In this document: positions 22,626 through 31,927 of the stretch, in pieces
Layout of the letters: each line of letters begins with the position of its first letter
Position numbering within the stretch: the first letter of the stretch is position 1
NCBI RefSeq assembly: GCF_024505165.1
Contig: NZ_JANIBK010000036.1
Location: 1-32,104, forward strand
Direction: 5' to 3'
Length of the DNA: 32,104 nt
DNA from: Methylomonas rivi
GTDB lineage: Bacteria > Pseudomonadota > Gammaproteobacteria > Methylococcales > Methylomonadaceae
Notes under the pieces: generated by a model
The model's input: the letters and a program-made list of their open reading frames with translations, nothing else
Databases searched by the model: none
What the model was told of the DNA's origin: nothing
Made by a program: the position numbers and the translations under genes

Positions 22626-23474
22626 ATGAAAATGACCCCGCAACAATTTTTGGACTGGGAATCCAAGAGCATCACCCTGCTGGCCATGTCCGGAGCCGGC
22701 AAAACCACGCTGTCGAGCAAATTGCCGCGCGACAAGTGGTTTCATTATTCCGGCGATTACCGCATCGGCACCAAATACCTGGAAGAGCCGATTCTGGACA
22801 ACATCAAGCAGCAAGCCATGGGCGTGCCTTTTTTGCGGGACTTGCTGAAATCCGACTCTATCTATATTTGCAGCAACATCACGGTTGAAAACCTGTCCCC
22901 GGTATCCAGTTTTCTGGGCAAAATCGGCGATCCCGCCAAGGGCGGGCTGAGTTTGGCGGAATTCAAACGCCGGCAGGCCCTGCATCATGAGGCCGAAATC
23001 GCCGCCATGAACGATGTCCCCGAGTTTATCCATAAAGCCGAAGCCATCTATGGCTATAAACACTTCATCAACGATGCCGGCGGCAGCGTTTGCGAACTGA
23101 ATTGCCCGGAAGTGATAGAAAAGCTGGCTGAGCATACCTTGCTGCTGTACATCAAAATTCCGCCGGCGTTGGAACAAACCATCATCGAACGGGCTAAAAA
23201 AGACCCCAAGCCGCTGTATTACCGGCCGGAATTCGTCGATGAAAAACTGGCGCTGTTCATGCGAGAAAGAGGCTTTACCTCTACCGAGCAGATCGATCCG
23301 GACGATTTTGTCTGCTGGGTGTTTCCCGAATTGTTTAAAGCGCGGGTACCGCGTTATGAGGCGATTGCCGCGCAATACGGTTACACGGTCGATGGCGACG
23401 AAGTGGCCAAGGTTCGCGACGAAGACGATTTTATGCAATTGATTGCGCAAGCCATTGCGCTTCAGCAAAATTGA
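22626..23474 (+). CDS. P-loop ATPase/kinase-like protein of unknown role
   Basis: 282 residues with a Walker A motif SGAGKTT (22-28) near the start, and no membrane segments. After the P-loop come KLPRDKWFHYSGDYRIGTKY and a region with HFINDAGGSVCEL that may form part of the nucleotide or substrate site. The C-terminal part has ERAKKDPKPLYYRPEF and DDFVCWVFPELFKARVPRY. It resembles small-molecule kinases in outline, but no substrate can be named. Its stop lies 13 bases before the MetA start, suggesting co-expression. Confidence 0.75.
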   Translation: MKMTPQQFLDWESKSITLLAMSGAGKTTLSSKLPRDKWFHYSGDYRIGTKYLEEPILDNIKQQAMGVPFLRDLLKSDSIYICSNITVENLSPVSSFLGKIGDPAKGGLSLAEFKRRQALHHEAEIAAMNDVPEFIHKAEAIYGYKHFINDAGGSVCELNCPEVIEKLAEHTLLLYIKIPPALEQTIIERAKKDPKPLYYRPEFVDEKLALFMRERGFTSTEQIDPDDFVCWVFPELFKARVPRYEAIAAQYGYTVDGDEVAKVRDEDDFMQLIAQAIALQQN

Positions 23475-23487
23475 GCGGGTTATAGTA

Positions 23488-24552
23488 ATGCCGTTAGTTG
23501 CTCATACCGATTTGCCGACCTTTCAACGCTTGCACGAGGAGGGCGAGGAAATTCTCACTCCGGAGCGCGCCAGCCATCAATGCATTCGCGAGCTGCATAT
23601 CGGTCTGCTCAATATCATGCCGGATGCGGCCATGGAAGCCACCGAGCGGCAGTTTTTCCGCCTGGTGGGCGCCTGCAACCAGATCGCCCAATTTCACGTA
23701 CATCCCTTTACCATAGACGGACTGGAAAGAAACTCCGCCGCTAGGGTACATATTCAGCGTTATTACGAAAGTTTCGAGCAAATCAAACGAGACGGCCTGG
23801 ATGCGCTGATCATCAGCGGCGCCAATGTCACCCATGACCATTTGCAGGACGAAGCTTTTTGGCAGCCCCTGACGGAAGTGTTCGAGTGGGCCAAGCGGAA
23901 TGTGACCTCCATCCTCTGTTCCTGTCTGGCCACGCATGCGCTGATTCAAAGTTGTTACGGCGTCGAACGCACCCGTCTACCGGAAAAACGCTGGGGCGTT
24001 TTCTCGCACAAGGTCGTGGACAGGCAGCATCCCTTAATAGCGGAAATCAACACCCGCTTCGATGTACCGCATTCGCGCTTTAACGAAGTATTTCGGGCCG
24101 ACATGGAGAAGCACGGCTTGAGAGTGCTGGTGGTCAGCGATGAGGCCGGGGTGCATCTGGCGGTGAGTCCGGACGGTTTTCGCATCGTGTTCTTTCAAGG
24201 CCATCCGGAATACGACGACATCAGCCTGTTAAAGGAATATAAGCGCGAGGTGCTACGCTACTATAACGACGAGCGCGACGATTACCCGCCGTTCCCCGAC
24301 CATTATTTCGATGCCGGCGTGCAAAAACTGCTGGCCGATTATGCCGGGCGGGTCATACTCGCCAAGGCGAAGGGCAGGCCGCTGGAACCCATGCCGGAAG
24401 CGCAAATCGTGCCCCATCTCGACATTACCTGGCGCGATTCGGCCAAAGCCGTATTTAACAACTGGCTGGGCAAGGTGTATCAAATCACCAACGAAGACCG
24501 GCGTCTGCCGTTTATGGACGGCATCGATCCGGAAAATCCGTTGGGGTTATAA
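23488..24552 (+). CDS. metA: Homoserine O-acyltransferase, MetA family
   Basis: 354 residues from ATG 23488; a frame opens further up at 23443. It transfers an acyl group to homoserine, the first step of methionine synthesis. Marks: LLNIMPDAAMEATERQF near the start, catalytic Cys in ILCSCLATHAL (second Cys), and the FFQGHPEYD block carrying His and Glu of the catalytic set. The residue that decides between acetyl-CoA and succinyl-CoA (Gly in E. coli, Glu in acetyl-using enzymes, just after GAP-hydrophobic) reads SGANVT here, so neither is clear. The protein is longer than E. coli MetA (309 aa), mainly at the C-terminus. Its stop directly adjoins the GuaD start. Confidence 0.88.
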   Translation: MPLVAHTDLPTFQRLHEEGEEILTPERASHQCIRELHIGLLNIMPDAAMEATERQFFRLVGACNQIAQFHVHPFTIDGLERNSAARVHIQRYYESFEQIKRDGLDALIISGANVTHDHLQDEAFWQPLTEVFEWAKRNVTSILCSCLATHALIQSCYGVERTRLPEKRWGVFSHKVVDRQHPLIAEINTRFDVPHSRFNEVFRADMEKHGLRVLVVSDEAGVHLAVSPDGFRIVFFQGHPEYDDISLLKEYKREVLRYYNDERDDYPPFPDHYFDAGVQKLLADYAGRVILAKAKGRPLEPMPEAQIVPHLDITWRDSAKAVFNNWLGKVYQITNEDRRLPFMDGIDPENPLGL

Positions 24553-25017
24553 GTGCACGCGGATTTTTTACGGCAGGCGGTCGATCTGGCTTGCGCCAAT
24601 GTCGCCAATGGCGGCGGGCCGTTCGGCGCGCTGGTGGTAAAAGAACACCGTATTATTGCCGGTAGCGGAAACCGGGTTACGCCCAATCTCGACCCTACCG
24701 CGCATGCCGAAATCATGGCTATCCGGCTCGCCTGCCAACGCCTGGGCGATTTTCAGTTGGCCGATTGCATTCTCTACACCAGTTGCGAGCCTTGCCCGAT
24801 GTGCCTGGGGGCGATTTATTGGGCGCGCCTGCAAGCCGTTTACTTTGCCCGCAACCGTTTCGACGCCGCCGCGGCCGGATTCGACGATAGTTTCATTTAC
24901 GACGAAATTCCCAAATTACCGGCTGAACGGAATATTGCCATGCATTACATCGATTTGGCCGGGTCTGCTTCGCCTTTTCAGGCTTGGAACCGGCTGGAAA
25001 CCAAGATTCGCTATTGA
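24553..25017 (+). CDS. guaD: Guanine deaminase (cytidine deaminase fold, GuaD type)
   Basis: 154 residues from GTG at 24553, immediately after the MetA stop. Zinc site: TAHAEIMAI (His, and the catalytic Glu) and CEPCPMC (two Cys). The blocks GGPFGALVVKE, DPTAHAE, LYTSCEPCPMCLGAIYWAR and the end AAGFDDSFIYDE...SPFQAW follow B. subtilis guanine deaminase closely, including the C-terminal segment that completes the neighbour's active site in the swapped dimer. It hydrolyses guanine to xanthine. A TadA-like tRNA deaminase is less likely because the tail is of GuaD type. Confidence 0.9.
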   Translation: MHADFLRQAVDLACANVANGGGPFGALVVKEHRIIAGSGNRVTPNLDPTAHAEIMAIRLACQRLGDFQLADCILYTSCEPCPMCLGAIYWARLQAVYFARNRFDAAAAGFDDSFIYDEIPKLPAERNIAMHYIDLAGSASPFQAWNRLETKIRY

Positions 25018-25022
25018 ACGGA

Positions 25023-25050
25023 GCGGGCCGGATGGCGCGATCCGGCCCGC
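25023..25050. terminator. Bidirectional hairpin between convergent genes
   Basis: A perfect 11-bp stem: GCGGGCCGGAT, loop GGCGCG, ATCCGGCCCGC. It lies between the stops of the plus-strand guaD and the minus-strand gene at 25061. No T-run follows in either direction, so termination strength is uncertain. Confidence 0.55.
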
Positions 25051-25060
25051 CGGACCAACG

Positions 25061-25528
25061 TTAGTTCTCGTTTTCCGCGCTGGAAAGGCTGCTATCCTGC
25101 CCGTTTTGTTCGCGCTCTATCTTGGGCGCGGCGGCATTCTCGCTGATTTTAACTAGCCAGCCGTCCTGGCCTATGCAGTCGCCTTCTGCGGCCTTGGCTT
25201 CGATATGGATACGGGCATAGCCGTCCCGTAATTCCGCCGGCAGTTTGGCGGTGACGTAGTAAAAAGTCTTTTTGTCGTCTATTTCGACCTTCAGCGGAAT
25301 TTTTTTGGCGCTGGCGCCGATGTGCAGGGGGTCGGCATTGCGGTTGATGTGAAAGGAGATCTCGGTTTCCGGCTTTACTTCGGAATTGGGAGCGGGAGAG
25401 AAATCCCTGAACTTGGGTTTGACGCATTTTTTTTCCGTTTCCTCGGCGGGCGTAATTGCCGAAACCAGGGGGGCGAAAGCCAAGCCGGTCAATAGGATGG
25501 CACTTTTCCAGGATGTGGATAATTTCAT
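25061..25528 (-). CDS. Small periplasmic protein of unknown function
   Basis: 155 residues from ATG 25528 with AAGAGG upstream; a longer frame from 25600 adds an unlikely leader. The signal peptide (SAILLTGLAFAPLVSA) leads to a compact beta domain (FRDFSPAPNSEVKPETEISF, KIPLKVEIDDKKTFYYVTAK) with two Cys (CVKPKF and GDCIGQ) that may pair. The tail is charged and low-complexity (REQNGQDSSLSSAENEN). It could be an Ig-like fold. No family recognised; it stands alone between the guaD hairpin and the hslVU promoter region. Confidence 0.7.
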   Translation of the reverse strand: MKLSTSWKSAILLTGLAFAPLVSAITPAEETEKKCVKPKFRDFSPAPNSEVKPETEISFHINRNADPLHIGASAKKIPLKVEIDDKKTFYYVTAKLPAELRDGYARIHIEAKAAEGDCIGQDGWLVKISENAAAPKIEREQNGQDSSLSSAENEN

Positions 25529-25631
25529 AGCGGGCCTCTTGATGTTGTTTTTATTATGTTTTTCCAATCCAACTTTAATCAGTTTTTTCACACAATTCAA
25601 TCATTAAACAACCGGATAACGGGTGGGGTCA

Positions 25632-25658
25632 CTTGAAACTTCTGGCCCATCGCCATTC
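25632..25658 (+). promoter_or_regulatory. Sigma-32 (heat-shock) promoter of hslVU
   Basis: CTTGAAA (25632-25638) is an exact match to the heat-shock -35 box. After 12 bases, CGCCATTC (25651-25658) matches 6 of 8 positions of the -10 box CCCCATTT. It stands 46 bases before the hslV start. HslVU is a heat-shock protease in other Gammaproteobacteria, so the call agrees with the gene. Confidence 0.6.
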
Positions 25659-25703
25659 ATACCATGTAAAATCCTCGACTTTTCTTGGTAGCAGTTGGAA
25701 CAA

Positions 25704-26270
25704 ATGAGTATAGAACTGAGAGGCACCACCATCCTGGCTGTCAGGCGCGGCGATAAGGTCGTGATCGGCGGCGACGGGCAGGTCACTTTGGGAAATACCG
25801 TGATGAAAGGCAATGCCCGCAAGGTCAGGCGTTTATATCACGACAAGGTGATTGCCGGTTTCGCCGGCGCCACCGCCGACGCCTTTACCCTGTTCGAACA
25901 CTTTGAAGGCAAACTGGAAAAACATCGCGGCAACCTGACCCGCGCCGCCGTGGAAATGGCCAAGGACTGGCGCACCGACCGGGCCTTGCGCAAGCTGGAA
26001 GCCCTGCTGATCATTGCCGACGGCAAAGCCTTGTTGACCATTTCCGGCAACGGCGATGTCATCGAACCCGAGCACGATTTCATGGCCATCGGTTCCGGCG
26101 GCGCCTTTGCGCAAAGCGCCGCCCGGGCCTTGCTGGAAAATACCGACTTGAGCGCGCGCGAAATCGTGGAAAAATCATTGAATATCGCCGCCGATATCTG
26201 TATCTATACCAACCGCAATCTGCGCATCGAAGAACTGGATGCGGAGCCGCAAGCGCCGGAGAAAGAATAA
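25704..26270 (+). CDS. hslV: ATP-dependent protease peptidase subunit HslV
   Basis: 188 residues from ATG 25704; an upstream TTG at 25695 is unlikely. Cytoplasmic threonine protease; two hexameric rings form the proteolytic core with HslU caps. A seven-residue propeptide (MSIELRG) precedes the catalytic Thr ([11 protein letters not shown]). Conserved blocks: [50 protein letters not shown] and [19 protein letters not shown]. In E. coli only Met is removed, so this propeptide is longer, as in several other bacteria. It is co-transcribed with hslU, which starts four bases after its stop, behind a heat-shock-like promoter. Confidence 0.97.
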   Translation: MSIELRGTTILAVRRGDKVVIGGDGQVTLGNTVMKGNARKVRRLYHDKVIAGFAGATADAFTLFEHFEGKLEKHRGNLTRAAVEMAKDWRTDRALRKLEALLIIADGKALLTISGNGDVIEPEHDFMAIGSGGAFAQSAARALLENTDLSAREIVEKSLNIAADICIYTNRNLRIEELDAEPQAPEKE

Positions 26271-26274
26271 ACCC

Positions 26275-27594
26275 ATGAGTCAAATGACCCCAAGAGAAAT
26301 CGTCAGCGAACTGGATAAACATATCATCGGCCAAGCCGACGCCAAGCGTTCGGTGGCGATTGCGCTGCGTAACCGTTGGCGCCGCAGTCAGGTCGCGCCG
26401 GCGCTACGCGAGGAAATCACGCCGAAAAATATTCTGATGATAGGCCCTACCGGCGTCGGTAAAACCGAAATCGCCCGCCGTTTGGCCCGCTTGGCCAATG
26501 CGCCTTTCATCAAGATCGAAGCCACCAAATTCACCGAAGTCGGTTACGTCGGCCGCGACGTGGAGTCCATCATTCGCGATCTGGTGGACACGGCGGTAAA
26601 AATGACCCGTCTGTCGGCGATGGAAAAGGTGCAAAACCGCGCCGCCGATGCGGCCGAGGAAAAAGTGCTGGATATTTTGTTGCCCAGAGCGGAGGGGGGC
26701 ATGCTATCCGAATCCGAGGAATCCACCCGGCAAAAAATGCGTAAAAAATTGCGCGAAGGCCAATTGGACGACAAGGAAATTCAGATCGACGTGGCGGCAC
26801 CCGCGGTGGGGGTGGAAATCATGGCGCCGCCGGGCATGGAAGAAATGACCAGCCAGTTGCAGGGCATGTTTCAAAACCTGCATAGCGGCCGCACCAAGGA
26901 ACGCAAATTGAAAATCAAGGACGCCATGAAGCTGCTGCAGGAAGAGGAAGCGGCCAAGCTGGTAAACGAAGACGACATCAAGCAAACCGCGCTGGAAGCC
27001 GTCGAGCAACACGGTATCGTGTTTCTGGATGAAATCGACAAGATCTGCAAGCGGGCGGAAATGGGCGGCGGCGAAGTCTCCCGCGAAGGCGTGCAGCGCG
27101 ATTTGCTGCCGCTGGTGGAAGGCAGCACCGTCACCACCAAATACGGCATGATCAAAACCGACCATATTCTGTTTATCGCTTCCGGCGCCTTCCATTTGAC
27201 CAAGCCGTCGGATCTGATTCCCGAACTGCAAGGCCGGTTTCCGATCCGGGTAGAACTCAGCGCCTTGAGCGCGGAGGATTTCGTCCGTATCCTGACCGAG
27301 CCGGATGCCTCCCTGACCGAGCAATATCAAGCCTTGTTGGCCACCGAAGGCGTGGACGTCAGTTTCACCGCCGACGGTATCCAACGCATAGCCGAATTGG
27401 GTTGGCAGGTGAATGAAAGCGTGGAAAATATCGGCGCGCGCCGCTTGCATACCATTTTGGAAAAACTGCTGGAAGAAATTTCCTTCGATGCGCCGGATAT
27501 GCCGGAAAAAACCGTTCGTATCGATGCCGCCTATGTGGACGCGCATCTGCGGGAACTGGCCGCCGATGAAGATTTGAGCCGCTACATTCTGTAA
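26275..27594 (+). CDS. hslU: ATP-dependent protease ATPase subunit HslU
   Basis: 439 residues from ATG 26275. AAA+ unfoldase that feeds HslV. N-terminal block [17 protein letters not shown], Walker [10 protein letters not shown], the pore motif GYVGRDVES, the I-domain insertion (about 110-240, rich in Glu/Lys), Walker B VFLDEIDK, then the sensor [12 protein letters not shown] and sensor-2 region ([17 protein letters not shown]). The C-terminus (EDLSRYIL) is the usual one, which inserts into HslV to open it. Length is normal for the family. A DUF971 gene starts four bases after its stop. Confidence 0.97.
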   Translation: MSQMTPREIVSELDKHIIGQADAKRSVAIALRNRWRRSQVAPALREEITPKNILMIGPTGVGKTEIARRLARLANAPFIKIEATKFTEVGYVGRDVESIIRDLVDTAVKMTRLSAMEKVQNRAADAAEEKVLDILLPRAEGGMLSESEESTRQKMRKKLREGQLDDKEIQIDVAAPAVGVEIMAPPGMEEMTSQLQGMFQNLHSGRTKERKLKIKDAMKLLQEEEAAKLVNEDDIKQTALEAVEQHGIVFLDEIDKICKRAEMGGGEVSREGVQRDLLPLVEGSTVTTKYGMIKTDHILFIASGAFHLTKPSDLIPELQGRFPIRVELSALSAEDFVRILTEPDASLTEQYQALLATEGVDVSFTADGIQRIAELGWQVNESVENIGARRLHTILEKLLEEISFDAPDMPEKTVRIDAAYVDAHLRELAADEDLSRYIL

Positions 27595-27597
27595 ACC

Positions 27598-27987
27598 ATG
27601 CGCCTGAAAATCACCCCTTGCCACTGCTCGCCGACCGAAATCAAGCTGCACAAGCTGTCGGCGATCCTGGAAATCCATTTCGACGACGGCAGCATTTTCG
27701 AAATGCCCGGCGAATACTTGCGGGTTTATACCCAATCCGCCGAAGCCGTCGGACATGGCCCCGGTCAGGAAACCCTGCAAATCGGCAAACAGGATGTAAC
27801 TATCACCGACGTCCGCCCGGTCGGAAATTACGCCATAGCGCTGACCTTTAGCGACGGCCATGACAGCGGGATTTATTCCTGGGATTTGCTGTATAAATTA
27901 GGCTCGGAATTTCCGCTGCTGTGGTCGAATTATCTCGAACAACTCCGCGCGGCCGGCATCAGCCGCAAGTCGCCCTTAAAAAATTAA
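27598..27987 (+). CDS. DUF971 (gamma-butyrobetaine hydroxylase-like N-terminal) protein
   Basis: 129 residues. Single DUF971 domain: [20 protein letters not shown], then [25 protein letters not shown] (here given by parts [13 protein letters not shown] and [16 protein letters not shown]) and a C-terminal helix. The fold occurs as the N-terminal part of gamma-butyrobetaine hydroxylase and as a stand-alone protein, with proposed links to iron-sulfur or ubiquinone functions. Its place between hslU and ubiE, four and eight bases apart, is the usual one in many Gammaproteobacteria. Confidence 0.9.
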   Translation: MRLKITPCHCSPTEIKLHKLSAILEIHFDDGSIFEMPGEYLRVYTQSAEAVGHGPGQETLQIGKQDVTITDVRPVGNYAIALTFSDGHDSGIYSWDLLYKLGSEFPLLWSNYLEQLRAAGISRKSPLKN

Positions 27988-27995
27988 TTGCTATC

Positions 27996-28745
27996 ATGAC
28001 AAACGACAACACTACTCACTTCGGTTTCAAGGAAGTTCCCAAACAGGAAAAGGTTGCGCTGGTGCGCGGCGTGTTCGATTCGGTCGCCAGCCAGTACGAT
28101 GTGATGAACGACTTGATGTCGTTGGGCATACACCGCATCTGGAAACGGGTGGCGGTGCAGTTGGCCAATGTTCGCGAGGGTGATCAGGTACTGGATTTGG
28201 CCGGCGGCACCGGCGATTTGACCACGCTGTTCGAAAAACGCGTCGGCAAAACCGGCCGGGTGGTATTGGCCGATATTAACGCGGCCATGCTGCGCACCGG
28301 GCGCGACCGTTTAATCAACCGCGGCTTGGCCGGCAATATCGAATACGCGCAAGTCAACGCCGAATGCCTGCCGTTCGCCGATAACAGCTTCGATTGCGTC
28401 TGCATCGGCTTCGGCCTGCGCAACGTCACCGACAAGGACGCGGCGTTGCGATCCATGTATCGGGTGTTGAAACCCGGCGGCCGGGTAATCGTGCTGGAAT
28501 TTTCCCATCCCACCGACCCGATCACCGAAAAAGTTTACGATTTTTACTCCTTCAAACTGCTGCCGAAAATCGGCGCCATCGTTGCCAAGGACGAAGACAG
28601 CTACCGTTATTTGGCGGAATCGATCCGCATGCATCCCAAGCAGGATGAATTGAAAGGCATGATGGAAGCGGCCGGCCTGGAGCGTTGCGAGTATTTCAAC
28701 ATGACGCAGGGCATTGTAGCGGTGCACAGAGGCTATAAGTTTTGA
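27996..28745 (+). CDS. ubiE: Ubiquinone/menaquinone C-methyltransferase UbiE
   Basis: 249 residues from ATG 27996 ([14 protein letters not shown]), eight bases after the DUF971 stop; the frame opens earlier but the earlier part overlaps DUF971. It methylates the benzoquinol ring in ubiquinone synthesis. SAM site: [12 protein letters not shown]. Family blocks: [73 protein letters not shown] and [15 protein letters not shown] at the end. Length and all blocks are normal. Confidence 0.97.
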   Translation: MTNDNTTHFGFKEVPKQEKVALVRGVFDSVASQYDVMNDLMSLGIHRIWKRVAVQLANVREGDQVLDLAGGTGDLTTLFEKRVGKTGRVVLADINAAMLRTGRDRLINRGLAGNIEYAQVNAECLPFADNSFDCVCIGFGLRNVTDKDAALRSMYRVLKPGGRVIVLEFSHPTDPITEKVYDFYSFKLLPKIGAIVAKDEDSYRYLAESIRMHPKQDELKGMMEAAGLERCEYFNMTQGIVAVHRGYKF

Positions 28746-28770
28746 GGCCACCCCAGGTTTAGGAGGTTTT

Positions 28771-29364
28771 ATGGCGCTTGAACGGGCTCAGTCCTTCATC
28801 AGTGAGCAAGAGTACCTGCAAGGCGAACTGATCGCCGAACTTCGGCACGAATATATCGATGGTCAAGTGTTTGCGATGGCCGGGACGAGCCGTAATCATA
28901 ATTTGCTGGTGAGCAACTGCGTGCAAAGGATCGCCAATCACCTGCAAGCCAGTCCTTGCATGACTTTTTCCTCGGAAATCAAAGTTAAAGCCGGGCGTTG
29001 TTTTTTCTACCCGGATGTGATGGTGGTTTGCGACGACGAACAGGGTGACGACTACTACACCGATAAGCCGACTTTGATCATCGAAGTGCTCTCCAAGTCC
29101 ACTCGCCGCCTGGACAAAACCACTAAACCGGCGGCTTACAAAACCTTGCCCAGCCTGCGGGAATACGTGCTGATCGAACAGGATCATGTCGAAGTCGAGC
29201 TATTCCGCCGGTCGCAAAATTGGTTTGCCGAGCATTATTTTCTCGGCGATAGCTTCAACTTGGAATCGATAGGCTTGACCGTTAATGTTACCGACTTGTA
29301 TCAGCGGGTCGACAACGAAGACATGCGGGATTATCAGCAACAACTCGCACAACAGGCAGGCTAA
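28771..29364 (+). CDS. Uma2-family (DUF820) nuclease-fold protein inside the ubi operon
   Basis: 197 residues with a strong ribosome site (AGGAGG) before the ATG. PD-(D/E)xK-type core: YPDVMVVCDD, LIIEVLSKSTRRLDKTTK and YKTLPSLREYVLIEQ, which is typical of Uma2/DUF820 proteins, most common in cyanobacteria and some other environmental bacteria. Enzymatic activity is not established for most members. It lies between ubiE and ubiJ, which are normally adjacent, and its stop overlaps the ubiJ start (TAATG). That suggests insertion into the operon with restored coupling. Confidence 0.9.
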   Translation: MALERAQSFISEQEYLQGELIAELRHEYIDGQVFAMAGTSRNHNLLVSNCVQRIANHLQASPCMTFSSEIKVKAGRCFFYPDVMVVCDDEQGDDYYTDKPTLIIEVLSKSTRRLDKTTKPAAYKTLPSLREYVLIEQDHVEVELFRRSQNWFAEHYFLGDSFNLESIGLTVNVTDLYQRVDNEDMRDYQQQLAQQAG

Positions 29365-30008
29365 TGACCGGCAATTTAACCCATATCAAACCGCTATTGA
29401 TTAGTGTCCTGGAAACCGCGCTGAACAGCTATTTAACGCTCGACGAGCAGATAGAGCAATATTTGGCGCCCATGGCCGGCAAAGTCATCGCCGTTCATAT
29501 TACTCCGTTTAACGAAACCCTGTATCTGTGTCCGGCCCACGATCGTATGCAGATGCTGGAAAGCTATGCCGGCGAGGCGGATGCCCGCTTAAGCGGTTCT
29601 TTATCGGCTCTGGGCTTGATGGGTTTGAGCGCCACGCCGATGCATGCGTTGTTCAAGGGCGAGGTGCGCATCGAAGGCGATACCCAGCTGGCGCACAAGC
29701 TGCAACGGCTGTTCGAAAAACTGGATATCAACCTGGAAGCCAAATTGGCCCGTTACACCGGCGACCGTTTTGCCCAGCGTTTGAGTGGCTTGCTGCGCGG
29801 CAGCCGCGATTGGACCCGGCATGCGTTGACCAGTTTTCGCCTGAATCTGGAAGAATTTCTGCAGGAAGAAACCCGCGACTTGCCCGCCAAGGCCGAAGCC
29901 GAACTGACTTTTCAACAGATCGACGCCCTCCGCGGCGATGCCGACCGGCTCGACGCCCGGGTCGAGCGTTTGACCGCCGCCCTGCATAAAGCTTCCGAGC
30001 TTCAATAA
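29364..30008 (+). CDS. ubiJ: Ubiquinone biosynthesis accessory factor UbiJ (SCP2 domain)
   Basis: 214 residues. An SCP2-like lipid-binding domain (about 15-110; [50 protein letters not shown]) followed by a helical C-terminal part with a coiled coil ([16 protein letters not shown]). UbiJ holds ubiquinone intermediates for the Ubi enzyme complex. The start overlaps the Uma2 stop. The position before ubiB is the normal one (ubiE-ubiJ-ubiB). Confidence 0.92.
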   Translation: MTGNLTHIKPLLISVLETALNSYLTLDEQIEQYLAPMAGKVIAVHITPFNETLYLCPAHDRMQMLESYAGEADARLSGSLSALGLMGLSATPMHALFKGEVRIEGDTQLAHKLQRLFEKLDINLEAKLARYTGDRFAQRLSGLLRGSRDWTRHALTSFRLNLEEFLQEETRDLPAKAEAELTFQQIDALRGDADRLDARVERLTAALHKASELQ

Positions 30009-30024
30009 ACCCAAGGACTTTGTC

Positions 30025-31602
30025 GTGATACGCCCCAAAATTCTCATGCGCCTGATCCATATCAATTGGGTGATGATGACTCACGGTCTGGATGAGATTG
30101 TTCTAAAAACCCATTTGTTGCGGCCGATCCGTTATCTGGCCTATTTCTCGCCGACGTTTTGGTTTCGCAAACCCACGGAATCGCGCGGCGTGCGGATTCG
30201 CCGCACCCTGGAAGATTTGGGGCCGATTTACGTCAAATTCGGCCAGACCCTGTCGACCCGCAAGGACTTGCTGCCCGAGGACATCGCCGAAGAGCTGGTC
30301 AAGTTGCAGGACCGGGTGCCGCCGTTTTCCGCCGAAACCGCGCGCGGCATCATAGAAGAACAACTGGGCCAGTCGATCGAGGCCGCCTTCGACGAGTTCG
30401 ATCCAAAACCGTTGGCGTCGGCGTCGGTGGCGCAGGTGCATACGGCTAAATTGAAGACCGGCGAACAAGTTATCGTCAAAGTGTTACGGCCGGATATCGA
30501 AGATAAAATCCACTCCGATGTCGGCTTGCTCTACGAATTGGCGCGCCTGGCGGAACGCTTCTGGAGCGATGCCCGCAGGCTCCGCGCCACCGAAGTGGTG
30601 GCCGAATTCGAAAAAACCATCCTCGACGAGCTGGATTTGCTGCGGGAAGCGGCCAATGCCAGCGCGATCCGCAATAATTTCAAAAAGTCCGACTCGCTGT
30701 ATATTCCGGAAATCCACTGGCCGCTGACCCGCCGCAAGGTGTTGGTGATGGAGCGTATCTACGGCATTCCCGTCGGCGATATTCAGGCCTTGCGCAACGG
30801 TAACGCCGATTTCAAAAAGCTGGCCGAGCGCGGCGTGGAAATCTTTTTTACCCAGGTGTTCCGGGATAATTTTTTCCATGCCGACATGCATCCCGGCAAC
30901 ATATTCGTGCAGTTGCCGGATAAATATCTGGCGGTGGATTTCGGCATCGTCGGCAGCCTGTCGGATACCGACCAACGCTATCTGGCGGAAAATTTTCTGG
31001 CGTTTTTCAACCACGACTACCGCCGCGTCGCCCAAATGCATATCGAATCGGGCTGGGTACCGCCGACCACCCGGGTGGAGGAATTCGAAGCAGCGATACG
31101 TAGCGTCTGCGAGCCGATTTTCGAAAAGCCCTTGAAAGACATTTCCTTCGGCCTGCTGCTGTTGAGATTGTTCCAGACCGCCCGCCGCTTCGACATGGTG
31201 GTGCAACCCCAGTTGGTGCTGTTGCAAAAAACCTTGCTGAATATCGAGGGCTTGGGCCGCCAGCTATATCCGGATCTGGATTTGTGGCAAACCGCCAAGC
31301 CGTTTCTGGAGAACTGGTTCAAGCAACGCTTGGGCCCGGCGGCCAAAATCAAGGAATTGCTGTCGAAACTACCGGAAATGACCGAGCAACTGCCGGAATT
31401 TCCGGCCCTGATATTTCAGGCCCTGCAAAGCAATGCCCAGATGCAGCAACAGATTCAGCAGCACAATCAGGAAATGCTCCAGCTGCGCAAGCAGTTGAAT
31501 CGTAATAACAACCGCACCCTATGGGCGATTTTAACCGGCGCGTTAATGGTGGCCGGGACCATATTGTTGCAATCGCCGTTGTTGGCGGGTTTTCTCGGTT
31601 GA
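30025..31602 (+). CDS. ubiB: Atypical kinase/ATPase UbiB
   Basis: 525 residues from GTG 30025, with AAGGA upstream; an in-frame ATG at 30049 is possible. ABC1/ADCK-family membrane-bound ATPase needed for ubiquinone synthesis. The family's KxGQ motif is seen as [15 protein letters not shown]. The kinase-like core includes [27 protein letters not shown], the HADMHPGN catalytic loop and VDFGIVGSL metal-binding motif. The C-terminal end has two hydrophobic helices ([17 protein letters not shown] and PLLAGFLG) that anchor it in the membrane. The length fits the bacterial family. Confidence 0.96.
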   Translation: MIRPKILMRLIHINWVMMTHGLDEIVLKTHLLRPIRYLAYFSPTFWFRKPTESRGVRIRRTLEDLGPIYVKFGQTLSTRKDLLPEDIAEELVKLQDRVPPFSAETARGIIEEQLGQSIEAAFDEFDPKPLASASVAQVHTAKLKTGEQVIVKVLRPDIEDKIHSDVGLLYELARLAERFWSDARRLRATEVVAEFEKTILDELDLLREAANASAIRNNFKKSDSLYIPEIHWPLTRRKVLVMERIYGIPVGDIQALRNGNADFKKLAERGVEIFFTQVFRDNFFHADMHPGNIFVQLPDKYLAVDFGIVGSLSDTDQRYLAENFLAFFNHDYRRVAQMHIESGWVPPTTRVEEFEAAIRSVCEPIFEKPLKDISFGLLLLRLFQTARRFDMVVQPQLVLLQKTLLNIEGLGRQLYPDLDLWQTAKPFLENWFKQRLGPAAKIKELLSKLPEMTEQLPEFPALIFQALQSNAQMQQQIQQHNQEMLQLRKQLNRNNNRTLWAILTGALMVAGTILLQSPLLAGFLG

Positions 31603-31603
31603 A

Positions 31604-31627
31604 GCCTACCCGCTTTTTCCGGTAGGC
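31604..31627 (+). terminator. Probable terminator of the hslV-ubiB gene block
   Basis: GCCTACC (31604-31610) and GGTAGGC (31621-31627) pair perfectly, with a loop that contains five Ts. The flank after the stem is only mildly T-rich. It starts two bases after the ubiB stop. Confidence 0.45.
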
Positions 31628-31927
31628 CGTTAGTTTCCTTTGGGGGCGGAATTCCCCTTCCGAAAACCCTCGCCTAATGCGAAGCACAATCCGGGTTTTA
31701 TAGCTTCATTCCCCGGATTTCATTTCATTCCAATGGGCTACGCAGACTGGTAAAAACGATCCAGGGTAGCCATTAACTATGCAACGTTGTATGTTCGCTA
31801 TTCGGCGCATACCCGACATTTAAAATTCACGATAAATGGCGATTAATTTTGAAACTCGGGTAGGATGTGCCAACCAACGGGCGGCGCATCGGATGATGAT
31901 AATAATGGCATAAACCATCGATCTAAT
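31628..31927. other. Non-coding leader of the RAYT gene
   Basis: No protein-like ORF is visible. The stretch contains the REP-like hairpin at 31860-31890. No strong ribosome site is seen before the RAYT ATG at 31928; AT-rich bases (AATAATGGCATAAAC) precede it. Confidence 0.5.
31860..31890. repeat. REP-like hairpin beside the RAYT gene
   Basis: GTAG (31860-31863) followed by GATGTGCC (31864-31871) and GGCGCATC (31883-31890), which pair with one G-T wobble across an 11-base loop. REP units flanking a RAYT gene with a GTAG head are the expected substrate of the encoded enzyme. Confidence 0.55.

Noticed and set aside
26704-27861. 385-codon minus-strand ORF opposite hslU
   Set aside because: hslU is certain on the plus strand; the antisense frame is a by-product of its codon use.
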